From contig CAMFPZ010000057.1 of assembly GCA_945979635.1 (NCBI GenBank), positions 1 through 6,287 on the forward strand: a stretch of 6,287 nt of DNA, written 5' to 3'. A program made the translations under genes and the position numbers. How positions within the stretch are numbered: position 1 is the first letter of the stretch; each line of letters opens with the position of its first letter. Shown piece after piece: positions 1-5,227 of the stretch. The DNA comes from an uncultured Eubacterium sp. (GTDB taxonomy: Bacteria; Bacillota; Clostridia; Oscillospirales; Acutalibacteraceae). The notes below the pieces were generated by a model. That model was not told the DNA's origin, ran no database searches, and saw only the letters and a program-made list of their open reading frames with translations.

Positions 1-133
1 ATATACATAAAATATACGCTAAATGTTGGTTTTATACATTGTCCTTTAATTAATACCTATTATATATCCGGAGAGCAGGATTGATGTATATTCATTGTAT
101 GAAAAAAATTTTTGAACTTTTTTCAATTAACAC
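1..133. other. A+T-rich intergenic region upstream of the ABC importer
   Basis: No convincing gene is seen here. The DNA is very A+T-rich. The hexamer ATACAT occurs twice (3-8 and 34-39), and there is a short inverted repeat TTCAT-TGT-ATGAA at 91-103. The run of A and T tracts at 102-123, directly upstream of the promoter -35 box, could act as an UP element that binds the RNA polymerase alpha subunit; this is inferred from position and composition only. A 20-codon ORF at 84-146 preceded by GGAG was considered and not called, because it overlaps the promoter itself. Confidence 0.5.
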
Positions 134-162
134 TTTACAACGCTAAAGAAATAAAGTATAAT
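134..162 (+). promoter_or_regulatory. Sigma-A type promoter of the amino-acid ABC importer
   Basis: A -35 box TTTACA (134-139, five of six consensus bases) is separated by exactly 17 bases from a perfect -10 box TATAAT (157-162). The expected transcription start is near 169-170, leaving a leader of about 30 bases before the ATG at 200. That is too short for a riboswitch or attenuator. A-tracts just upstream may raise its strength. The near-consensus boxes suggest high expression, as expected for an abundant binding lipoprotein. Confidence 0.85.
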
Positions 163-170
163 AGGCCTAT
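161..170. promoter_or_regulatory. 10-bp palindrome at the transcription start, possible operator
   Basis: ATAGGCCTAT is a perfect 10-bp palindrome that overlaps the last two bases of the -10 box and reaches the predicted start of transcription. A repressor bound here would block initiation. Palindromes of this size arise by chance several times in a window this long, so only the location makes it suggestive. It does not match any regulator site that I recognise. Confidence 0.25.
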
Positions 171-199
171 CACAAATATTTTGAAAGAGGTAATAAATT

Positions 200-988
200 A
201 TGAAATCAATAAAAAAGCTTCTTGCAGTTCTTCTTTCCGTGCTTGTAGTTTGTCTTGGCTTCGCGGCTTGCTCAAATTCAGGTGCAGATAAGACTGACAG
301 CGAAAAAATTCTTGAAAAAGGTGAGCTTGTTGTAGGTATCACAGATTTCGCTCCTATGGACTATAAGGACGAAAATGGTAACTGGATTGGCTTCGATGCC
401 GATTTGGCAACAATGACAGCAGAAAAGCTCGGCGTAAAGGTTAAGTTTGTTGAAATCGACTGGGATAACAAATTCCTCGAGCTCGAAACAGGCTCAATCG
501 ACTGTATCTGGAATGGTATGACAATCACAGATGAGGTTAAAAATAATTCATCTGTAACAGACGCATATGCTATGAACCAGCAAATTGTTGTGGCTAAGTC
601 AGCTCTCGCTGATACACTCAAGACAGTTGACGACATTAAGGGCCTTAAGTTTGCTGTTGAAAACGGATCCGCAGGTCAGAGTGCAGCAGAGGATAATGCT
701 CTTGATGCAACTGCTGTTTCTGCTCAGTCGGATGCTCTCCTTGAGGTTGCGTCAGGCTCTGTTGATGCTTGTATTATCGACTCAACTATGGCTTCTGCTA
801 TGACAGGTGAGGGTACAGACTATGCTGACCTTAAGGCTTGTGTTGTTCTCGTTGACGAGCAGTATGGTATTAGCTTCCGCAAGGGTTCTGATATGACAGA
901 AAAGATGAATGCTTTTCTTAAGGAATTCGCTGCTGATGGTACAATGAAGAAGCTTGCCGACAAGTATACCGTTCAGCTTGCAGAATAA
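200..988 (+). CDS. Amino-acid ABC transporter substrate-binding lipoprotein (SBP_bac_3 family)
   Basis: This is the extracellular receptor that delivers a polar amino acid or related compound to the permease and ATPase encoded next. The 262-residue length is normal for the family. Residues 1-23 form a lipoprotein signal peptide (KK pair, hydrophobic core) ending in FAAC, so Cys24 is the likely lipid-modified residue, although Phe at -3 is unusual. Family signatures are VGITDFAPMDY (45-55), GFDADLA (64-70), WNGMTIT (104-110), a GSAG loop (156-159) and the hinge-distal CIID (191-194), where Asp194 aligns with the Asp that usually binds the ligand amino group. The position after TDE, normally Arg (alpha-carboxylate clamp), is Val113. 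Similar clostridial proteins share this change from memory, so the ligand cannot be named. GAAAGAGG (183-190) lies nine bases before the ATG. Codons are biased to GCT, GTT and AAG, as in highly expressed genes. Confidence 0.93.
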   Translation: MKSIKKLLAVLLSVLVVCLGFAACSNSGADKTDSEKILEKGELVVGITDFAPMDYKDENGNWIGFDADLATMTAEKLGVKVKFVEIDWDNKFLELETGSIDCIWNGMTITDEVKNNSSVTDAYAMNQQIVVAKSALADTLKTVDDIKGLKFAVENGSAGQSAAEDNALDATAVSAQSDALLEVASGSVDACIIDSTMASAMTGEGTDYADLKACVVLVDEQYGISFRKGSDMTEKMNAFLKEFAADGTMKKLADKYTVQLAE

Positions 989-1011
989 TTTATAAAAAAC
1001 TAAAATACGCA

Positions 1012-1042
1012 AAGGCTGTTACATTTTTTCGGTAACAGCCTT
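1012..1042 (+). terminator. Intercistronic hairpin, probable leaky terminator or mRNA-stabilising stem
   Basis: AAGGCTGTTAC (1012-1022) and GTAACAGCCTT (1032-1042) form a perfect 11-bp stem with a 9-base loop, 23 bases after the binding-protein stop. The downstream tract TTGTTGTGTCGTT begins with only two T bases (1041-1042, part of the stem) and is broken by G, so termination should be partial at best. Such hairpins behind the first gene of ABC import operons usually protect the upstream mRNA or reduce readthrough, giving excess binding protein. The inference rests on structure and position only. Confidence 0.75.
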
Positions 1043-1072
1043 GTTGTGTCGTTATAGGAGAATTAACTATTT

Positions 1073-1714
1073 ATGTTTTGGACAGTAACGCTGGAATTGC
1101 TCAAGGGCTTTTTCGAAACGCTGAAGATATTTGCCTTAACGCTTGTATTTTCGCTCCCATTGGGGCTCGTTTTGAGCTTTTTTTCTATGTCGAAATTCAA
1201 GCCGCTTAAGGCTATAACCAAGATTTTTATTTGGATTATTCGAGGCACCCCCTTGATGCTTCAGCTAATAATCGTGTATTACGGACCGGGCTTGATATTC
1301 GGATGGAATCTTATGGAACGCTTTAATGCTGTTCTCGTTGCATTCGTAATAAATTATTCCTGTTATTTCAGCGAAATTTATCGCGGTGGTATCGAATCTA
1401 TACCTAAGGGTCAACAGGAGGCAGGACTTGTGCTCGGAATGAGCAAGAGCCAAATTTTCTTTAAGGTTACTCTTTTGCAGGTAATAAAGCGAATAGTTCC
1501 GCCGATGAGTAATGAAATTATCACTCTCGTTAAGGATACCTCACTGGCGAGAATTATTGCGGTTTATGAGATTATCTTTATGGGACAGAGCTTTATTAAA
1601 TCTGCCGGACTGATTTGGCCGCTGTTCTACACGGCTGTGTTCTATCTTCTTTTCTGCGGAATACTGACTCTTATATTCCGTGCGGCAGAAAAGAAAATGG
1701 CTTATTTTGAGTAA
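1073..1714 (+). CDS. Amino-acid ABC transporter permease (HisM/GlnP-type)
   Basis: This is the inner-membrane channel subunit of the importer. Its 213 residues are typical of the polar amino-acid permease family. Hydrophobic segments lie near residues 12-38, 50-72, 84-104 and 183-203, with further hydrophobic stretches between. The family motif RGTPLMLQL spans 57-65. The EAA loop, which docks onto the ATPase, runs about 101-124 (EIYRGGIESIPKGQQEAG, then LGMS), and KDTSLARIIAVYEI (154-167) is the usual conserved stretch after it. Only one permease gene is present, so the channel is expected to be a homodimer. AGGAG (1056-1060) stands 12 bases before the ATG, a slightly long spacing. The gene follows the binding protein across the hairpin at 1012-1042, and its stop codon overlaps the ribosome-binding site of the ATPase gene. 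Substrate is not readable from this subunit. Confidence 0.95.
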   Translation: MFWTVTLELLKGFFETLKIFALTLVFSLPLGLVLSFFSMSKFKPLKAITKIFIWIIRGTPLMLQLIIVYYGPGLIFGWNLMERFNAVLVAFVINYSCYFSEIYRGGIESIPKGQQEAGLVLGMSKSQIFFKVTLLQVIKRIVPPMSNEIITLVKDTSLARIIAVYEIIFMGQSFIKSAGLIWPLFYTAVFYLLFCGILTLIFRAAEKKMAYFE

Positions 1715-1719
1715 GGAGG
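1713..1719 (+). promoter_or_regulatory. Shine-Dalgarno site that fixes the ATPase start
   Basis: AAGGAGG is an ideal ribosome-binding site. It overlaps the permease stop (TAA, 1712-1714) and sits eight bases before the ATG at 1728. The nearer ATG at 1721 is out of frame and meets a stop after six codons. The farther in-frame ATG at 1680 lies inside the permease gene and has no such site. The overlap implies translational coupling of permease and ATPase. Confidence 0.85.
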
Positions 1720-1727
1720 TATGGAAT

Positions 1728-2486
1728 ATGGCTTTGCTTGAAGTAAAAGGAATAGAAAAATCATTCGGAAAAACCAATGTTTTGAAGGGTATTGATTTTG
1801 AACTTGAGAAGGGTAAGGTTTTGTCGATTATCGGCTCGTCGGGTTCGGGCAAAACTACACTCTTGAGATGTATAAATTTTTTGGAGTTTGCCGATAAGGG
1901 TACAATAACCGTAAACGGCGAGACTATTTATGACGGCGAAAGGGACAGAAAGATAAGTGAAGGCGAGCTCAAAAGGCGTCGTATGCACTTTGGTCTTGTT
2001 TTCCAGGATTTTAATCTCTTTCCGCAGTACAGTGTTCTTAGGAATCTTACTCTTGCTCCGTCTCTTTTGAAGATGGGAACTCAGGAAGAGCTTGAGAATA
2101 ATGCAAATCAAATAATAAAGAGAGTCGGGCTGGAGGATAAGATAGATTTTTATCCTTGTCAGCTTTCGGGTGGACAGAAGCAAAGGGTTGCTATTGCGAG
2201 AGCCTTAATGCTAAATCCGGATATTCTCTGCTTTGATGAGCCGACCTCAGCTCTCGACCCCGAGCTTACGGGAGAGGTTTTGAAGGTAATTAAGAGTCTA
2301 AAGGATGAGGGTAGCACAATGATTGTTGTTACTCACGAAATGGAATTTGCAAAGAATGTTTCCGACAGTATTATGTTTATGGCGGACGGCGTTGTAGAGG
2401 AATTTGGCACGCCGGAGCAGATTTATAATAATCCGCAAAGCGAAAAGACCAGAGCTTTTCTTGCAAACTCATTGGAAAAATTCTAG
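1728..2486 (+). CDS. Amino-acid ABC transporter ATP-binding protein (GlnQ/HisP-type)
   Basis: This cytoplasmic ATPase powers the importer. Its 252 residues are the normal family length. All catalytic motifs are intact: Walker A GSSGSGKTT (36-44), Q-loop Gln93 in VFQDFNLFPQ, signature LSGGQ (146-150) followed by KQRVAIARAL, Walker B ILCFDEP with Glu171, D-loop SALD (174-177), and switch His203 in VTHEM. The FNLFPQ stretch and the EFGTPEQIYNNP C-terminal region are typical of polar amino-acid transport ATPases. The family usually reads FDEPTSALDPE, and so does this protein. The start at 1728 is chosen over an upstream ATG at 1680 because of the strong ribosome-binding site at 1713-1719 and because the family begins just before the first beta strand (LLEVKGIEKSFG). 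It is the last gene of the importer unit, followed directly by a terminator. Confidence 0.96.
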   Translation: MALLEVKGIEKSFGKTNVLKGIDFELEKGKVLSIIGSSGSGKTTLLRCINFLEFADKGTITVNGETIYDGERDRKISEGELKRRRMHFGLVFQDFNLFPQYSVLRNLTLAPSLLKMGTQEELENNANQIIKRVGLEDKIDFYPCQLSGGQKQRVAIARALMLNPDILCFDEPTSALDPELTGEVLKVIKSLKDEGSTMIVVTHEMEFAKNVSDSIMFMADGVVEEFGTPEQIYNNPQSEKTRAFLANSLEKF

Positions 2487-2498
2487 TATAATTGAACT

Positions 2499-2534
2499 AA
2501 AAGTCTGGCTATATGCTAGACTTTTTCTTTTTTT
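2499..2534 (+). terminator. Rho-independent terminator of the ABC importer unit
   Basis: AAAAGTCTGGC (2499-2509) pairs with GCTAGACTTTT (2515-2525), an 11-bp stem with one G-U pair and a five-base loop (TATAT). The stem is followed by a T tract running to 2534, broken only by one C. It lies 12 bases after the ATPase stop codon and is a complete intrinsic terminator. Its descending arm also supplies the likely -35 box of the next promoter. Confidence 0.92.
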
Positions 2535-2545
2535 GGTGCTATAAT
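2517..2545 (+). promoter_or_regulatory. Extended -10 promoter of the rpe unit
   Basis: TATAAT (2540-2545) is a perfect -10 box preceded by TGC (2537-2539), giving the extended TGN motif that compensates for a weak -35. The best -35 candidate is TAGACT (2517-2522, four of six consensus bases) at 17-base spacing, inside the terminator stem. Transcription should start near 2552, leaving a leader of about 26 bases. There is no room for a metal or sugar riboswitch. Confidence 0.8.
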
Positions 2546-2577
2546 AGTATGAATTTCAGTATCGGAGTTGTATAACT

Positions 2578-3231
2578 ATGGAAATGAAAATATCTCCGTC
2601 AATTTTGGCGAGCGATTATGCTAATCTTCAAGATGAGCTCGAAAGGATTTCGACCTCTGATTTGATTCATATTGATGTTATGGATGGACATTTTGTGCCG
2701 AATATTTCTATCGGTGCACCTGTTGTTGAAGCAATAAAAAGGGTTTGTAATGTTCCGTTTGATGTGCATTTGATGATAAGCGAGCCTCTAAAATATGTGG
2801 AGGATTTTGCAAGAGCAGGTGCCGATATAATTTGCTTCCACGCAGAAAGCGAAGGCGATATCGGCGAAACCGTAAGGAAAATAAAATCACTCGGCAAAAA
2901 AGCGGCTGTCGCTATTAAGCCTAACACTCCCGCTTCGGTTGTTTTGCCTTATCTCGACGAGCTTTCTATGGTTCTTGTTATGACGGTTGAGCCCGGCTTC
3001 GGAGGTCAGAGCTTTATGGAAAGCACTATGCCGAAGATTGAGGAAATAAGAAGAGCAAAACCGGATATTGACATTGAGGTTGACGGCGGAATTAATCCGG
3101 AAACCGTAAAGATTGCCGCAAGAGCAGGTGCTAATGTTTTCGTTGCCGGTTCTGCTGTTTTTAAGAGTGAAAATCCTGCCGATACTATTTCGATTTTGAA
3201 GCAGAATGCTCAATCCCAAAGGGCTTTATGA
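2578..3231 (+). CDS. rpe: Ribulose-phosphate 3-epimerase
   Basis: This cytoplasmic enzyme interconverts D-ribulose 5-phosphate and D-xylulose 5-phosphate in the pentose phosphate pathway. The 217-residue TIM barrel is full length. Hallmarks are SPSILASD (6-13), HIDVMDGHFVPN (31-42) with metal ligand His31 and metal ligand/catalytic Asp33, His64 in FDVHLM, the phosphate-loop region VEPGFGGQSF (137-146), EVDGGIN (167-173) with catalytic Asp169, and AGSAVF (190-195). GGAG (2564-2567) lies ten bases before the ATG at 2578. A second in-frame ATG six bases further is too far from it. In many Firmicutes rpe follows rsgA and the prpC-prkC pair, but here it begins its own unit directly after an unrelated importer. 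The final codons overlap the region of the next gene's ribosome-binding site. Confidence 0.97.
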   Translation: MEMKISPSILASDYANLQDELERISTSDLIHIDVMDGHFVPNISIGAPVVEAIKRVCNVPFDVHLMISEPLKYVEDFARAGADIICFHAESEGDIGETVRKIKSLGKKAAVAIKPNTPASVVLPYLDELSMVLVMTVEPGFGGQSFMESTMPKIEEIRRAKPDIDIEVDGGINPETVKIAARAGANVFVAGSAVFKSENPADTISILKQNAQSQRAL

Positions 3232-3232
3232 T

Positions 3233-4330
3233 ATGAAAAAGGACAGAAAGAGAAAACAGTTTTATAATAATAAAAACAGGAATTCTCATTGGACTGAGGA
3301 GCAACAGGGCAGACCTATAAGCTTCGCTGAAAAATACGATGCGGCAGGTGGGTATAGCGATAAGTATAACGAAACAAGTCGAAATATGCACAGACTTGCT
3401 ATGAGAAAAATCGAGCAGAAGGAAAAACGCACAAAAGCGATTATTGCAACCATACTTGCTGTTGTGCTCTTTTGTACGGGATATATCGCTATGGATGTTC
3501 GTATGATACGGAATGCCCGTCCTGTTGAAGAGCTTATAGATAGTCAAAATGCGTCGAATAGTGCATTTTCGCAAATGACGATTAATATTTGTGCACTGAA
3601 GATTTCCGGCGTAAGTATGGATAATTCGGCAATGCTCGATTCGGTTTTGAATGATGTAGGCATATATGGCTTCAATAGCGTTGTATTCGATGCAAAGAGA
3701 AGCGATGGTACTATCGGCTACCGCTCGTCGCTTGCGGCGGTTGATACCTATGGTGCGATGAGTAATGTCGGCAGCGATAGCATAGGCTCTGTGAAGAAGC
3801 TTATAGAAAATGACATTTTGCCTGTTGCGAGAATATCCTGCTATGCCGATAATATTGTGCCGGCATACGATAGCTCAGCCGCCGTTATGAACGGCTCTTC
3901 TGTTTATCGTGACAAGGATGGCAATACCTACCTGAATCCTGACAGTGAGGTTGCGTATGGCTATATTCGAGATGTTGTGAGAGAGCTTTATGATTTTGGT
4001 GTAAAAGTATTTATTCTTTACGGCTGTGACCTGCCGGATGAAATTTCCGAAAACTATAATGACGGATTCGGTTCTGTTTCGAAAAGGCTCGTCGAAGAAA
4101 TGAATGGCGACATTAAGCTTTTGGAGCAGGCACCGACGGTCGAAATTAGCGGAATCGAGGAGGATGAGGACGGCGAAAAAAAGATTAGCAATGCCGTTAT
4201 TTCTTCTGAGCTTAAGGATATGCCGACACCGGTCGACAACCAAATTCAATTTATTTCCTCGAAAATTGATAAGGCTCGCTTGGTTGAGTTGATTAATCAA
4301 GAGGAGCTGAAAAGCTTTGTATTGGAGTAA
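3233..4330 (+). CDS. Membrane-anchored protein with a divergent DUF4015-like (putative glycosidase) barrel
   Basis: Function unknown. Of the 365 residues, 1-68 are polar and strongly basic (probably cytoplasmic and disordered), 69-87 form one hydrophobic segment, and the remainder should be extracellular. The region about 115-268 resembles the DUF4015 putative glycosyl-hydrolase barrel as I remember it: NSVVFDAKRSDGTIGY (148-163) corresponds to the family VVIDVKDDDG strand, ILPVARISCYAD (195-206) to YPIARIVVFKD, and YRDKDGNTYLNP (225-236) to the WRDRKG-VDP stretch. The later family strand QFDYVRFP is replaced by VFILYGCDLP (259-268), and the C-terminal part of the barrel looks short, with an acidic insert (EEDEDGEKK, 309-317). 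Activity may therefore be lost or altered. The start at 3233 is preferred over 3206 because AAAGGG (3218-3223) lies nine bases upstream and it avoids a long overlap with rpe. The stop overlaps the next gene's ribosome-binding site. The family assignment is from memory. Confidence 0.75.
   Translation: MKKDRKRKQFYNNKNRNSHWTEEQQGRPISFAEKYDAAGGYSDKYNETSRNMHRLAMRKIEQKEKRTKAIIATILAVVLFCTGYIAMDVRMIRNARPVEELIDSQNASNSAFSQMTINICALKISGVSMDNSAMLDSVLNDVGIYGFNSVVFDAKRSDGTIGYRSSLAAVDTYGAMSNVGSDSIGSVKKLIENDILPVARISCYADNIVPAYDSSAAVMNGSSVYRDKDGNTYLNPDSEVAYGYIRDVVRELYDFGVKVFILYGCDLPDEISENYNDGFGSVSKRLVEEMNGDIKLLEQAPTVEISGIEEDEDGEKKISNAVISSELKDMPTPVDNQIQFISSKIDKARLVELINQEELKSFVLE
4324..4327 (+). promoter_or_regulatory. 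Shine-Dalgarno site inside the end of the upstream gene
   Basis: GGAG lies within the last two codons of the DUF4015-like gene and seven bases before the ATG at 4335. It decides that start over the in-frame ATG at 4317, which would lie upstream of the site and would add residues in front of a well-formed signal peptide. Stop and start are only four bases apart, so the two genes are likely translationally coupled. Confidence 0.8.
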
Positions 4331-4334
4331 AAAT

Positions 4335-5189
4335 ATGAAAAGATTATTCAATGCAGTATTAATATTTATTATGTTTGTTGTGCCGTTTACGGCTTTTGCA
4401 GGCGATAACGAAAAAATTGAAGCTCCGACTTTGGAATATGTTGAATTCAATAATGCAAGTATTGTGGGCGAATTTTCGCCGTCTTTGTTTGAGTACCGAA
4501 TTATGCTCGACGAGTCGGGAAAAACTCCTACTCTCGCTAAATATTCAATTACGCAGGGAGCAAATATTATTTTCACGGACTCCTTTTCCGGTACTGCAAA
4601 GGGAATAAATATTGAGGTAAAAAAGAATAATGTTTCGTCAAACTATTTCTTTGAGTATATATATCCTGACAGCTTGGAGGTTGACAGGTCGAATAATTAT
4701 CTCAAGGAGCTTGGATGTGAGCTTGGCGAGGTTTATCCTGCTCTTAATCAAAAGGACACCTCGTATAGTCTCTATATTCCGTCGGATATGACCGAACTGA
4801 AAATCAGTGCAGTTGCCGAATCCGTCGGTGCAGTTTGTGAGGTTCCGGGGTTAATAAAGCTGAATTCGGGTCAAGCTCCTGATATTAAGGTGAATGTCAG
4901 AGCGGTTGACTCAAGCGTTAGAGTTTATACCTTTAGTATAAAGAGACTCGATAAAACCTCACAGGAGATTCTCGATGAGTTGGAGGATGATGACCTTTTT
5001 GCGTTAGTGGAGAATGAAATTTTTCATAAAAGACCTGAATTCAAAATAATTGTTTTGAGTGTTGTCGGCGGGCTTTTGATTTTGGCTGTTTTCGTTTCGG
5101 TGTTGAAGCGAATTGCAATTAGACCAAACGACGATGATGAGGTCGATTTCTTCGATTATTACGAGGATGACGATAAAGAAAAAGATTAA
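4335..5189 (+). CDS. Exported membrane-anchored protein with two Cadherin-like beta-sandwich domains
   Basis: Specific function is not known. The 284-residue protein has a signal peptide (1-22, cleavage after AFA), an extracellular part, a transmembrane segment (about 238-257) followed by a basic stop-transfer stretch (KRIAIR), and a very acidic cytoplasmic tail (264-284, rich in Asp and Glu). Residues about 120-204 match the Cadherin-like beta-sandwich family (PF12733) from memory: NNYLKELGCELGEVYPAL, then TSYSLYIP, and a closing VYTFSIKR. Residues about 31-110 show the same pattern more weakly (EFSPSLFEYRIML, then YFFEY), so a degenerate first copy is likely. Such domains usually serve as protein or glycan-contact modules on the Gram-positive surface. 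A short acidic linker (EILDELEDDD) precedes the membrane segment. It is coupled to the DUF4015-like gene and followed by mgtE 38 bases later, suggesting an envelope role alongside its partner. Confidence 0.8.
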   Translation: MKRLFNAVLIFIMFVVPFTAFAGDNEKIEAPTLEYVEFNNASIVGEFSPSLFEYRIMLDESGKTPTLAKYSITQGANIIFTDSFSGTAKGINIEVKKNNVSSNYFFEYIYPDSLEVDRSNNYLKELGCELGEVYPALNQKDTSYSLYIPSDMTELKISAVAESVGAVCEVPGLIKLNSGQAPDIKVNVRAVDSSVRVYTFSIKRLDKTSQEILDELEDDDLFALVENEIFHKRPEFKIIVLSVVGGLLILAVFVSVLKRIAIRPNDDDEVDFFDYYEDDDKEKD

Positions 5190-5211
5190 TAGCTGATAAT
5201 GATAATAAGTA

Positions 5212-5220
5212 AAAGGCGGT
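5212..5220 (+). promoter_or_regulatory. Shine-Dalgarno site that supports the GTG start of mgtE
   Basis: AAAGGCGGT is one base off AAAGGAGGT and ends seven bases before GTG at 5228, a normal distance. The next in-frame ATGs (5234, 5240, 5246) are 13 or more bases away. An in-frame GTG at 5219 overlaps the site itself and is excluded. An in-frame TAA at 5210-5212 limits the reading frame upstream. Confidence 0.7.
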
Positions 5221-5227
5221 GATTATT

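Noticed and set aside
91..103. TTCAT-TGT-ATGAA inverted repeat as an ArgR/AhrC-type box
   Set aside because: The arms are only five bases, the match to the arginine-repressor consensus is poor, and the site lies over 30 bases upstream of the -35 box in very A+T-rich DNA.
84..146. Possible 20-residue leader peptide ORF (ATG at 84, preceded by GGAG at 70-73)
   Set aside because: It overlaps the -35 box and ends before the -10 of the strong promoter, so it is not on that transcript. The only upstream promoter candidate (TTGTCC 39-44 with TATATA 61-66) would start too close to the site to include it. The peptide has no attenuator-like codon run.
1541..1852. Minus-strand open frame across the permease-ATPase junction
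   Set aside because: It is antisense to two unmistakable ABC transporter genes and covers the EAA-to-Walker A region. Its product has no recognisable features.
3875..4576. Long open frame on the minus strand (233 codons) crossing two plus-strand genes
   Set aside because: It spans the junction of two plus-strand genes that have their own ribosome-binding sites, signal peptide, membrane segments and recognisable domains. Its product shows no domain that I recognise. It is best explained as an antisense shadow.
5195..5206. GATAAT direct repeat as a possible -10 for an mgtE promoter
   Set aside because: No acceptable -35 box is seen 16-18 bases upstream and there is no extended TG motif. The short A+T-rich spacer easily produces such hexamers.
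5190..5227. Mg-sensing riboswitch (M-box) upstream of mgtE
   Set aside because: The spacer is only 38 bases and holds no hairpin, far too short for an M-box aptamer.
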